Shown: in pieces, positions 16,125 through 24,861 of the stretch
Position numbering within the stretch: the stretch's first letter is position 1
Layout of the letters: every line of letters starts with the position of its first letter
Assembly (NCBI RefSeq): GCF_010548275.1
Contig: NZ_JAAGLT010000014.1
Location: 124,001-188,000, forward strand
Reading direction: 5' to 3'
Length of the DNA stretch: 64,000 nucleotides
DNA from: Streptomyces sp. SID12488
GTDB lineage: Bacteria > Actinomycetota > Actinomycetes > Streptomycetales > Streptomycetaceae
The notes under the pieces: generated by a model
Told to the model about the DNA's origin: nothing
Seen by the model: the letters and a program-made list of their open reading frames with translations, nothing else
Database searches by the model: none
Translations under genes and position numbers: made by a program

Positions 16125-19100
16125 TCAGTTCTTCTTGTGGACGGTCTTGCTGGTGAGGGACCAGACCCGGGACGTCACCGTGTGGTTCTGCTTGTCCCGG
16201 GCCGTGACCGTGATCTTGAACCGCGTGCCGTCCGGCAGCGGGGTGGACAGGTGGACGGACACCTTGTGGGTGGCCCGGTTGTAGGAGAGGACGGCCTTGA
16301 CCTTGAGTTTCCCGGCGGCAGCGGCCTTCGCGCCCGGCAGGACGGTCACCGTCGCCTTCACCGTGGACAGCTTGGCCGTGCTGGGCAGCGAGGCGACCAG
16401 GGGGTTCGCCGCGTCGGCGGTGCGCGCCAGCGCGGAGGTGCCGACCTCCGAGGAAGTGCCCGACGTCAGCGACGCGGAGGGGTCGTCGGCGGTGAAGACG
16501 GGACCGACCCAGTAGTTCGCGGATCCGTAGGAGCCGTTGGGGAAGGCCACGTCACTGCCGTACCGGTACAGGCCGTTGTGGGCCGTGCTGATGTCGGCGG
16601 TGGCGGTCAGCGGATAGGACTTGTGGGCCGACGTGAAGTAGCCGCCGTCCACCGCGTAGTTGCCGTTCGGCGCGTGGTAGGAGACGACGTACGCGGTGTC
16701 GGCGCTGATCGCCACCGGGGTCGCGAACGTCATCGTCTGCCAGCCGGAGGCGGACTCCGTGGTGAAGGTGCCGGAGGCGAGGAGCGTGCCGTCGGCGGAC
16801 CAGAGGCTGCCGGTGTGGGTGCCGGTGTTGGTGGCGCCCTTGTAGAAGGTGACACCGGTGACCCAGCCGCTCGCCGAGGACTGGAACCTGGTGCCCAGTT
16901 CGAGGGAGTTGGGGTCGTCGGTGACGGCCGTCCTGGCCGGCACGGTGCTGGTGTTCCACAGCGTGCAGGGGCAGGTGACCGCGGGCGGGGTGGAGCTGGT
17001 GGTGAACGACCACGTCACCGGGGCGGTCATGGCGTTGCCCCACAGGTCCTCGGCCCGGACGGACGCGGTGTACGTGGTGTGCAGTTCCAGTTCCGTCGAC
17101 GGGGTGAAGGTCGCCTTGTTCGACGCGGGGAGCGTGACGGCGCCCGGCACGGTGTTGCCGTTCGGATCCTTCAGGGTGAACGTCAGCGTGTCGGCGTCGA
17201 TGGCGTGGTCGAAGACGGCCGACACCGGTGCGGTGATCGACGCGCCGGTCGCCCCCGAGGTCGGTGAGGTCGAGGTGACGACGGGCGGGGTCGTACTGGC
17301 CGTCGAGGTGTCCAGCACCACGTCCACCCAGTAGTTGCTGCCCGAGGACGCCGAGGACGGGAAGGCGCTGGTCGAGCTGTAGCGGTAGACGCCGTTGCCG
17401 CCGTCGGTGCCCGACTGGAGTGCCGTGAGCGGGGCCAGGCCGGCCGCGCTGCCGGAGAAGTAGCCGCCGTCGTAGGAGTATCCGCCGTTGGGGGCGAAGT
17501 ACGAGGCGACGTAGGTGGTGTTGGCCTTGACGGTCACCGGGGTGGCGAAGTTCAGCTGCTGCCAGCCGGAGGCCGTCTCGTTGGTGAAGGTACCGGTGGC
17601 CAGGCGGGTGCCGGAGGCGCTCCACAGGCTGCCGGTGTGGGTGCCGCTGTTGGCCGGGGACTTGTAGAAGCGGACGCCGGTGATCGAACCGGCCACCGTG
17701 GTACGGACCTTGACGCCGAGCTCGAGCGGACCGTTGTCGCCCGCGTTGAGGGTGCCGGGCACCGCGGTGGCGGGCCAGATGGTGCAGGGGCACGCCTGGG
17801 GACCGACGGTCACCGGGCGGGTGTTGACGGCTCCGATGTTGACGCTGTCGTCGACCGCGCGGACCTTGATGGACGCGGCGCCCGGGGCGGTCGGCGTCCA
17901 GCTGTAGGTCCAGGACGTCAGTCCGGTGGCGGCGTTCCAGGTCGTCCCGCCGTCGGTGGACACCTCCACGCGGGCAACCACACCCCCGCCGGAGTCACTC
18001 GCGGTGCCACTGATCGTGACCGGCTTCAGCGCCGGGACGGTGACCCCGGAGGCCGGGCTCGTCACGGTGACGGCCGGGCCGGTGGTGTCGGTGGTGGCCG
18101 TGGCGGAGACGAGGTTGCTCTGCAGGGTCAGCGGCTGGACGCCCATGTCGGCGAGGATGTTCACCGTCGCCTGCTGCATGCGGGCGTCCACGGTGACCAC
18201 CGTGGCAGCGGGATCGTACGTGGGGAGGTTGGTGAGACCCCACGACCACTGCACGGTCCCCGACCCGAACACCAGTGCACCGGAGTCCTGGTCGCGGAAC
18301 TCGACGAGATTGTGCGTCGCGGTGCCGTTGCCGTACATGTTGCCCCAGTCGAGGCGGTACTTGCCGTCGGTGATGTCCACTGTCGTGGACGACACGTCGA
18401 TCGCTCCGGCGGGTCTGGTGCTGTTGGTGAGGTCGCTGTCCCACTCGTAGCCGAGGGTGCCGGTCGGGAAGGTGGCCGTCTGGCTCGACGTGAGGTTGGC
18501 GATGGAGGTGTTGCGCCAGATCCGGTTCTTGCCGTACGAGCCGGGGACCGTGATCGCGTCGTCGCGGGAGCCGTTCACCGTGAACATGGAGCCGGTGAGG
18601 ATGTTCGGCGGCTGGTAGGTCTGGCCGTAGGAGGTGCTGGTCGGGTCCATCCAGGTGCCGGTCCAGGTGCCGCTGGGGTCGGCGATGCCGTTGCCCTGCA
18701 CCATCTTGGTCATCTTGTAGCAGACCAGGGTCCGGTTCGCCGTGCTCGTGCCGTCGTTGCTCGCGGCGAGCCGGGTCTTCCAGAAGACCTCGTTGCCGCT
18801 GAAGAAGGCCTGCCGGACGCCTGCCTTCCTGGCGGCCAGGACGTTGGAGTACTGGTTCTGCGTCCAGTACTCGTCGTGGCCGGAGGACAGGTACACCTTG
18901 TGCTTCGGCAGCAGGGTGGCGCCGTTGGTCGACACGTCCACGCCCGACAGATAACTGACGTCGTAGCCGTTGCGCTCCAGCCAGGACAGCATCATGAACT
19001 CGGAGCCGTAGATGCCGTTGTCACCGCCGATGTCCAGCGGCCGGTTGTAGCTGACCTCGTAGGCGCGGCCGTCCGGCGCGGGTCCCGCGCCGCCGTAGAG

Positions 19101-19727
19101 ATCCTGGCCGCCGTAGTCGTTGTAGGCCTGCCAGGTCTGGTCGCTGGTCTGCACGACGATGTTCGAGGTACTGGAGTCCTTGCGCACGACGAACGGGTAG
19201 GGCATGACGCCGTCTCCGTCGTTCTGCGTCAGGTTCGCGATGTACAGGCCGGACACCGCGTCGCTGGGCACCGCCCAGTTCACGGTCACGGGCCAGTTGC
19301 CGCAGTCGACCAGGCCGGTGCTGCTCTTGGTGGTGCAACTGGCGGGGTTGGAGCCGTAGTTGGCCGGATAGTTCACGGCCACCTGGGCCGCGGTCGATAT
19401 CAGGCGCGCCCCGTCGCCGCCGTACCAGCCCAGCCGGTAGATCTCCACGTGGTACGTGACCGGCGACTGGATCTTGAACTGGACGGTGTCACCTGCCTGG
19501 ACGCTCTCCTTGGTGGAGAACCCCTTGATGCCACCGTAGGCGTTGGGCGAGTACCAGTCGGACATGGGGCTGCCCGTCTTGGAGTTCTCGCAGACGATCG
19601 CGTTCGAAGCCGATCCGCAGGGATCGGATGCCGCCTGTGCGGGCAGGGCCTGCGGGAGCACCGCCCATACCAATGCTGCTACGACGGCGAGGCGCCCGCC
19701 CCGGATCCGTCTGCTCCATCTGTTCAT
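16125..19727 (-). CDS. Large secreted protein: DMFase-beta-like domain, Ig-like domains and two DUF4082 domains
   Basis: The 1200-residue protein has a signal peptide (twin arginines in MNRWSRRIRGG, hydrophobic core, cleavage near AQA-AS). Residues about 35-540 resemble the N,N-dimethylformamidase large-subunit-like domain found in secreted actinobacterial proteins (YRLGWYGGDGARL, SSGHDEYWT). An Ig-like domain follows at about 555-645. Two related DUF4082 domains sit at about 650-800 and 915-1075, each starting CPCT(I/L)W and holding SGTHTGSLWS-type and YVxSYxAPNG motifs. A Big_5-like domain lies between them. The end is a lysine-rich beta domain. DUF4082 domains are thought to bind carbohydrate, so binding or processing of the exported glycan is plausible. 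It ends the leftward operon, 77 bases after the aminotransferase. Confidence 0.85.
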   Translation of the reverse strand: MNRWSRRIRGGRLAVVAALVWAVLPQALPAQAASDPCGSASNAIVCENSKTGSPMSDWYSPNAYGGIKGFSTKESVQAGDTVQFKIQSPVTYHVEIYRLGWYGGDGARLISTAAQVAVNYPANYGSNPASCTTKSSTGLVDCGNWPVTVNWAVPSDAVSGLYIANLTQNDGDGVMPYPFVVRKDSSTSNIVVQTSDQTWQAYNDYGGQDLYGGAGPAPDGRAYEVSYNRPLDIGGDNGIYGSEFMMLSWLERNGYDVSYLSGVDVSTNGATLLPKHKVYLSSGHDEYWTQNQYSNVLAARKAGVRQAFFSGNEVFWKTRLAASNDGTSTANRTLVCYKMTKMVQGNGIADPSGTWTGTWMDPTSTSYGQTYQPPNILTGSMFTVNGSRDDAITVPGSYGKNRIWRNTSIANLTSSQTATFPTGTLGYEWDSDLTNSTRPAGAIDVSSTTVDITDGKYRLDWGNMYGNGTATHNLVEFRDQDSGALVFGSGTVQWSWGLTNLPTYDPAATVVTVDARMQQATVNILADMGVQPLTLQSNLVSATATTDTTGPAVTVTSPASGVTVPALKPVTISGTASDSGGGVVARVEVSTDGGTTWNAATGLTSWTYSWTPTAPGAASIKVRAVDDSVNIGAVNTRPVTVGPQACPCTIWPATAVPGTLNAGDNGPLELGVKVRTTVAGSITGVRFYKSPANSGTHTGSLWSASGTRLATGTFTNETASGWQQLNFATPVTVKANTTYVASYFAPNGGYSYDGGYFSGSAAGLAPLTALQSGTDGGNGVYRYSSTSAFPSSASSGSNYWVDVVLDTSTASTTPPVVTSTSPTSGATGASITAPVSAVFDHAIDADTLTFTLKDPNGNTVPGAVTLPASNKATFTPSTELELHTTYTASVRAEDLWGNAMTAPVTWSFTTSSTPPAVTCPCTLWNTSTVPARTAVTDDPNSLELGTRFQSSASGWVTGVTFYKGATNTGTHTGSLWSADGTLLASGTFTTESASGWQTMTFATPVAISADTAYVVSYHAPNGNYAVDGGYFTSAHKSYPLTATADISTAHNGLYRYGSDVAFPNGSYGSANYWVGPVFTADDPSASLTSGTSSEVGTSALARTADAANPLVASLPSTAKLSTVKATVTVLPGAKAAAAGKLKVKAVLSYNRATHKVSVHLSTPLPDGTRFKITVTARDKQNHTVTSRVWSLTSKTVHKKN

Positions 19728-19804
19728 GTGTACCTCTCAGCGGTGCTGTGCACTGTGCAGGACCGACCCGTGGAGTCGGGGTGGAGCGTGAATGTGGGGG
19801 CCGA

Positions 19805-20923
19805 TCAGCTGTGGAGCGCCCTGGCGAGCGTGTCCACGACGCGCTGCTGCTGATCGGGGCTTATTTGGGGGAAGAGCGGCAGCGACAGGATGCGGTCCGC
19901 CGCCTTCTCGGCGTGGGGGAAGTCGCCGCGGGCGTGGCCGAGATGCCGGTACGCCTCGGTGAGATGGACGGGGGCGGGGTAGTGCACGCCCGCACCGATG
20001 CCTTCCGCGTTGAGCTTGCCGACGATGTCGTCGCGGTCGGTGCCGGAGACCTGGACGACGTACAGGTGCCATACGTGGACGTTGCCGACGTCCGTCGTGG
20101 GGAGCACGACCCGCCCGGCGGACGCCAGGTCGGCGAGCAGTGTGTCGTAGCGGGCCGCGGCGGCCCGCCGGGCCGCGTTGCCGTCCGCCAGCCGGGCCAG
20201 CTTCGCCCGCAGGACGACGGCCTGCAGCCCGTCCAGACGGCTGTTGAACCCGGGTACGTCGTGGCGGTACTTGGCGACGCCGCCGTGGTTGGCGATCGCG
20301 CGGACCAGGCCGGCCCTCTCCTCGTCGTCGGTGAGCACCGCGCCCCCGTCGCCGTAGGCGCCGAGGTTCTTGCCCGGGTAGAAGCTGGTCGCAGCGATCC
20401 CGCCGCTGCCCGGTGACCGGCCGTCGCGGGTGGCGCCCTGGCACTGGGCGGCGTCCTCGACGACCCGTACGTGGTCGGGGAGGCGTTCGGTCAGTCCCGT
20501 GACCTCGGCCATCTGGCCGTACAGGTGCACCGGCACCACCGCGCGGGTGGCCGGGCCGATCGCGTCCAGCGCGGCCTGCGGGTCGAGGAGGTAGGTGTCG
20601 GGCAGGCAGTCGGCCAGGACGGGCCGGGCGCCGATCCGGGCCACCGCGCCCGCGGTGGCGATGAAGGTGTTGGCGGGTATGACGACCTCGTCGCCGGGCC
20701 CCACCCCGCTCGCACGCAGGGCGAGTTCGACGGCGTCGGTGCCGTTGGCGACGCCCACGCAGTGCGCGACGCCGCCGAAGTCGGCGTACTCGCGCTCGAA
20801 GGCCCGCACCTCGTCGCCGCCGATGAACGCGGTGTCGGCCAGGATCCGTTCGAATCCGGCCCGTACCTCGTCGGCGACTTCCTCGTGGGCCGCTTTCAGG
20901 TCCACAAGCGGTATCTGGTTCAT
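19805..20923 (-). CDS. DegT/DnrJ/EryC1 sugar aminotransferase (WbpE/WlbC-like)
   Basis: The 372-residue PLP enzyme opens with IPLVDLKAAHEE, the usual WbpE/WlbC-type start. ANGTDAVELALRASG and VVEDAAQCQGA form the cofactor site, and the Schiff-base lysine lies in SFYPGKNLGAYGDGG. These enzymes transfer an amino group from glutamate to a keto-sugar nucleotide; the WbpE branch aminates C3 of the UDP-3-keto-uronic acid made by a Gfo/Idh dehydrogenase. Such a dehydrogenase is five genes upstream in the same operon. Start overlaps the acetyltransferase stop by four bases. Confidence 0.9.
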   Translation of the reverse strand: MNQIPLVDLKAAHEEVADEVRAGFERILADTAFIGGDEVRAFEREYADFGGVAHCVGVANGTDAVELALRASGVGPGDEVVIPANTFIATAGAVARIGARPVLADCLPDTYLLDPQAALDAIGPATRAVVPVHLYGQMAEVTGLTERLPDHVRVVEDAAQCQGATRDGRSPGSGGIAATSFYPGKNLGAYGDGGAVLTDDEERAGLVRAIANHGGVAKYRHDVPGFNSRLDGLQAVVLRAKLARLADGNAARRAAAARYDTLLADLASAGRVVLPTTDVGNVHVWHLYVVQVSGTDRDDIVGKLNAEGIGAGVHYPAPVHLTEAYRHLGHARGDFPHAEKAADRILSLPLFPQISPDQQQRVVDTLARALHS

Positions 20924-21624
20924 CTCAGCGGTCCCCCCACTGTTGTTCGTGCTGTTGTTCGTGTCGCGAGTTCGTCCAGTGCGGGCGCCGCCGCCTCGCG
21001 CAGCCGCCGGGCCGGGCTCCCCACCCAGACCTCGCCCGGCGGCACATCACCGAGCACGGCGCTGCCCATCCCGATCAGCGACCAGGCGCCGATCACCGTG
21101 CCCTCCCTGACCAGGGCCCCGGAGCCCACATAGGCGCCCCGCTCCAGCCGTACTCCCCCGCCCAGCCGGACGCCGGAGGTGATCGTGGCGAAGTCCTCGA
21201 CCACGTCGTCATGGGTGAGGACGGCCTGCGGCATCACCGCGACATGCGCGCCCACTCGCACGGCGGCGGTCAGGACGCAGTGCGCGAGCAGCACCGAGCC
21301 CGGCCCGACCTCCGAGGTCCGCGACACCGACGCCGTCGGGTGGATCACGGTGGCGTAGCGGTCCGTGGGCAGGCCGAGCCTGCGGACCAGGCGGGCACGG
21401 GCCGCGTAGTCCCGGGGGTTGCCCACACAGATGACGACCCGCGCCTCGGGCAGGTCGTGGACCATGTCGCAGCCGCCGAGTACGGGCACTCCGTCCACCT
21501 CGGTGCCGTGCAGAGCGGAGTTGTCGTCGAGGTGCCCGAGCAGCTCGATGTCATCCGCGTCCCGTACGGCCTGTGCGGTCTCCCGGGCGAAGCCGCCCGC
21601 GCCGATGATCAGCAGTCCGCTCAT
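20920..21624 (-). CDS. NeuD/PglD-type sugar O/N-acetyltransferase
   Basis: The 234-residue protein has an N-terminal Rossmann-like domain (LLIIGAGGFARETAQAV, then VICVGNPRDYAARARLV) that binds the UDP-sugar. A left-handed beta-helix follows from about residue 95 (VIHPTASVSRTSEVGPGS, IGAWSLIGMGSAVLGDV), ending VWVGSPARRL. This is the PglD/NeuD/VioB arrangement. It probably acetylates the 4-amino group produced by the aminotransferase gene directly upstream, using acetyl-CoA. Four-base overlaps on both sides indicate coupled translation. Confidence 0.9.
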   Translation of the reverse strand: MSGLLIIGAGGFARETAQAVRDADDIELLGHLDDNSALHGTEVDGVPVLGGCDMVHDLPEARVVICVGNPRDYAARARLVRRLGLPTDRYATVIHPTASVSRTSEVGPGSVLLAHCVLTAAVRVGAHVAVMPQAVLTHDDVVEDFATITSGVRLGGGVRLERGAYVGSGALVREGTVIGAWSLIGMGSAVLGDVPPGEVWVGSPARRLREAAAPALDELATRTTARTTVGGPLR

Positions 21625-22760
21625 CTTCGGGCCTGTTCGCGCAGCGCCGCCACGACACGGTCCTGCTGCGCCTCGGTCAGCGTGTGGAACAGCGGCAGGA
21701 TCAGCGAGTCGCTGCTGATCCGCTCGGTGACCGGCAACGGCACACCGGGGTGACCCTCGTAGGCGGGTTCGAGGTGCGAGGCCATGATCCCGCGCCGGGC
21801 TGAGATGCCGGCCTCGGCGAGTGCGGCGAGCAGATCGTCCCGGCCGACGGGGAAGCCCTCGTCCAGCAGCACCCAGTAGGACTGGAAGTTGCTCTGCCCG
21901 TGCTCGGGGTCGCGTACGGGGGTGAGTCCGGGGACGTCCCGCAGCAACGCGTCGTAGCGGGCCGCCAGTTCGCGGCGGCGGGCGATCATCGCGTCGAGTT
22001 TGCCGAGCTGGACCAGGCCGATCGCGGCCTGGACGTCCGTCATCCGGTAGTTGTAGCCGACCTCGAGGTAGCTCTCCAGGACCGGCTTGCTGCTCGAATG
22101 GCGTTCGGCCGCCGAGGCGTTCATCCCGTGCTCGCGCAGCCGGCGCAGGCGTGCCGCCCACTCGGCGTCGTCGGTGGTGATCATGCCGCCCTCGCCGGTG
22201 GTGACGAGCTTGCGGGGGTGGAAGGACCAGGCGGCGATCAGCGCGCCCTGTCCGACGGGCTTGCCGCCGACGGTCGAGCCGATGGCGCAGGCCGCGTCCT
22301 CGACGAGCGGCAGTTCCCACTCGGCGCAGGCGGCGCGCAGGCTGTGCACATCGGCCGGTACGCCGCCCTGGTGGACGACGAGGACCGCCTTGGTGCGGGG
22401 GAAGCGGACCGCGTCCACGGTGGCCACCGTCAGGTTGCCGGTGGCGGGGTCGACGTCGGCGAACACGGGCTCGGCGCCCACGTACCGTACGGCGTTGGCG
22501 GTGGCGATGAACGACAGCGACGGGACCACGACCTCGTCTCCGGGGCCGATGCCGAGCGCGACGAGCGCCAGGTGCAGGGCGGTGGTGCAGGAGCTGACGG
22601 CGATACCGTGCTCGGCGCCCACCCGCTCGGCGAAGGCCTTCTCGAAGGCGGCGACCCGGGGACCCTGGGCGACCCACCCCGACAGCACGGCGTCGGAGGC
22701 GGCCTTGGCCTCCTCCTCGCCGAGCCAGGGGATCATCACCGGGATGCGGTCGGTGCTCAC
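21621..22760 (-). CDS. DegT/DnrJ/EryC1 aminotransferase (PglE/perosamine-synthase type)
   Basis: The GTG at 22760 overlaps the epimerase stop by four bases; the 379-residue product begins IPVMIPWLGEEEAKAASDAV. Cofactor motifs are ISSCTTALHLALVALG (read as VSSCTTALHLAL) and VEDAACAIGST; the catalytic lysine lies in SFHPRKLVTTGEGG. This SFHxxK(x)TTGEGG form is typical of enzymes that aminate C4 of 4-keto-6-deoxy sugars. The PglD-like gene follows immediately, matching the PglE-PglD pair. No 4,6-dehydratase (PglF) is visible in the window, so the keto-sugar source is unknown. Confidence 0.88.
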   Translation of the reverse strand: MSTDRIPVMIPWLGEEEAKAASDAVLSGWVAQGPRVAAFEKAFAERVGAEHGIAVSSCTTALHLALVALGIGPGDEVVVPSLSFIATANAVRYVGAEPVFADVDPATGNLTVATVDAVRFPRTKAVLVVHQGGVPADVHSLRAACAEWELPLVEDAACAIGSTVGGKPVGQGALIAAWSFHPRKLVTTGEGGMITTDDAEWAARLRRLREHGMNASAAERHSSSKPVLESYLEVGYNYRMTDVQAAIGLVQLGKLDAMIARRRELAARYDALLRDVPGLTPVRDPEHGQSNFQSYWVLLDEGFPVGRDDLLAALAEAGISARRGIMASHLEPAYEGHPGVPLPVTERISSDSLILPLFHTLTEAQQDRVVAALREQARR

Positions 22761-23752
22761 TTGGCGGCCTCCGCTGCGGCGGCGTCGGCGACGCGCTCGG
22801 CACGCCACCACTCCACCAGGTCCCTGAGCCCGGTACGCATGTCGATCCGCGCCGTGAAGCCGAGCCGCTCGGCGGCCTGGGTGGTGTCCGCGAGCCGCCG
22901 GACCACGCTGTTCACCGAGCGGGCGGGTCCGTGCTCCGGCTCCAGGTCCGACGCGCCCATGGCCTCCAGCAGACCGTCGGCGAGTTCGCGCAACGAGGTC
23001 TCCGTACCGCTGGCGACGTTGAACACCTCGTCGGTGAGGTCCGACTCGGCGGCCAGCACATTGGCTCTGGCGATGTCCCGGACGTCGACGAAGTCCATGG
23101 TCTGCGTGCCGTCGCCGAGGATCAGCGGCGGCTCGCCCGCCTCGATGCGCTCCATCCAGCGGATGAGCACCTCGGTGTAGAGGCCGTGGATGTCCATCCG
23201 GGGGCCGTAGACGTTGAAGTAGCGCAGCGCCACGTAGTCCAGTCCGTACATGGCGTGGAAGCTGCGCAGCATGCCCTCGTTGAAGGCCTTCGCCGCGCCG
23301 TAGAACGTGTCGTTGTTGTACGCGTGGTGGCGCTCGGTCGTCGGGAAGGCCTCTGCCATGCCATAGACGGACGCCGAGGACGAGGCGATCACCTTGCCCA
23401 CCCCGGCCTCGGCCGCCGCCTCCAGGACGTTGAAGGTGCCGTCGACCATGACCTCGTTGGCCAGCCGGGGTTCCTGCGCGCACTGGGTGATGCGTATCGC
23501 GGCGAGATGGAACACCAGGTCTGCGCCCTCGGTGACCTTCCGTACGGTGGCGGCGTCGCGGATGTCGCCCTCGACGACCTCCACGACACCGCTGGGCATG
23601 GCCTTGGCGAGGTTGGCCCGCCGCCCGCGCACGAAGTTGTCCAGCACCACGATCTCGCGGGCGCCGCCCTCGGCCAGGAGGTCGACGAGATTGGAGCCGA
23701 TGGTGCCCGCTCCCCCGGTGACCAGGATCTTCTTGCCTCGTACGCTGCTCAA
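22757..23752 (-). CDS. NAD-dependent sugar epimerase/dehydratase (extended SDR)
   Basis: I place the start at the TTG at 23752, eight codons before the Rossmann motif ILVTGGAGTIGSNLVDLL, because no ATG or GTG is nearby and the upstream frame is not convincing. The product is 331 residues. It shows VLDNFVRGRRANL, SSSASVYG and the catalytic YxxxK in FYGAAKAF, followed by RYFNVYGPRM, the extended short-chain dehydrogenase pattern. Members are UDP-sugar 4-epimerases, 4,6-dehydratases or decarboxylases. The sequence does not fix which. It could supply the keto-sugar to the following aminotransferase. Confidence 0.88.
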   Translation of the reverse strand: MSSVRGKKILVTGGAGTIGSNLVDLLAEGGAREIVVLDNFVRGRRANLAKAMPSGVVEVVEGDIRDAATVRKVTEGADLVFHLAAIRITQCAQEPRLANEVMVDGTFNVLEAAAEAGVGKVIASSSASVYGMAEAFPTTERHHAYNNDTFYGAAKAFNEGMLRSFHAMYGLDYVALRYFNVYGPRMDIHGLYTEVLIRWMERIEAGEPPLILGDGTQTMDFVDVRDIARANVLAAESDLTDEVFNVASGTETSLRELADGLLEAMGASDLEPEHGPARSVNSVVRRLADTTQAAERLGFTARIDMRTGLRDLVEWWRAERVADAAAAEAAK

Positions 23753-23781
23753 CTGCCCTGCCTTCTCAGTGAATGGGAACG

Positions 23782-24861
23782 TCAACGCCCGGCACGCAGT
23801 CCGACGACCGCGCCCTTGAATTCGAGACTCCGGGACGCCGCCTCGAGGATGTCCAGCACCCGCAGGCCCGCGCGGCCGTCGGTGAGCGGGGCCCGGCGCT
23901 GTCTGATCGAGTCGCCGAACTCGTCGACCATGCTGCGCAGCGCCTCCTTCTCGCCGATGGCGGGCGCGACCATGTCGCCGGAGCGGTACGACACGAGCAT
24001 GTCCCGGCGCTCGTCGGCGCCGATCTCCTGAGGCGCGGCCAGGTCCACTCCACGGTCGTAGACCGCCACGCGCTGGAGGGGGTTGAGGTCGTCCCAGACC
24101 AGGGTCCGTTTGGCGCCGCCCACCATGGTGGTGCGGACCTTGGTCGGCGACAGCCAGTTGACGTGCACGTGGGCGATGGCCCCCGTGTTGAGCTGGAGCG
24201 TCAGATAGGCCACGCAGGCCTGTCCCGCACCGATCGGGTCGGCCCCGTGGGCGGCGACGGCGACCGGTTCGACGTTGTCGGGGAGGATGAAGTCGAGGAT
24301 CGACAGGTCGTGCGGGGCGAGATCCCACATCACGTCGATGTCCTTCTGGACCAGCCCGAGGTTGATCCGGACCGAGTCGACGAAGTGGATCTCGCCGAGT
24401 TCGCCGGAGCGGACCAGCTCCCGGATGCGGCCCACGGCGGGCGTGTAGCAGTAGGTGTGGTCGCACATCAGGGTGAGACCGCGCTCTTCCGCCTCGGTCA
24501 CCAGGCGCACCCCGTCGGCGTAGGTCGCCGCCAGCGGCTTCTCCACGAGGACGTGCTTGCCGGCGCGCAGGGCGGCCAGGGCGATGTCGAGGTGGGTCCC
24601 GGCGGGCGTGGCCACGGCGATGGCGTCGACGGTCGGATCGGCGAGGACGGCCGCGTAGTCCGAGGTGGCCTGGACGGTCGAGTAGCCGCCGAGGACCCGC
24701 TGGGCGCGGTCCACGTCGAGGTCGCACAGCCAGCGCAGCCTGAACTGCTCGCTGGCCTGGAAGTTGCGTACGAGGTTGGGTCCCCAGTAGCCGGCCCCGA
24801 CGACCGCGATCCCCAACGGCTCCGTGCCCTGCGTCACTTGGTTCCTCTTCCGTCGGTCCAT
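23782..24861 (-). CDS. Gfo/Idh/MocA family dehydrogenase (WbpB/WlbA-like)
   Basis: The 359-residue oxidoreductase has the NAD-binding motif GIAVVGAGYWGPNLVRNF and the family catalytic motif VLVEKPLAATYADG. The C-terminal beta-sheet domain follows from about residue 135. WbpB/WlbA members oxidise C3 of UDP-GlcNAc-uronate to the 3-keto sugar, the step before WbpE transamination. Context (dehydrogenase, DegT enzyme and WlbB-like acetyltransferase in the cluster) supports that role, but other sugar substrates are possible. Its ATG overlaps the last base of the sugar-transferase stop. Confidence 0.88.
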   Translation of the reverse strand: MDRRKRNQVTQGTEPLGIAVVGAGYWGPNLVRNFQASEQFRLRWLCDLDVDRAQRVLGGYSTVQATSDYAAVLADPTVDAIAVATPAGTHLDIALAALRAGKHVLVEKPLAATYADGVRLVTEAEERGLTLMCDHTYCYTPAVGRIRELVRSGELGEIHFVDSVRINLGLVQKDIDVMWDLAPHDLSILDFILPDNVEPVAVAAHGADPIGAGQACVAYLTLQLNTGAIAHVHVNWLSPTKVRTTMVGGAKRTLVWDDLNPLQRVAVYDRGVDLAAPQEIGADERRDMLVSYRSGDMVAPAIGEKEALRSMVDEFGDSIRQRRAPLTDGRAGLRVLDILEAASRSLEFKGAVVGLRAGR

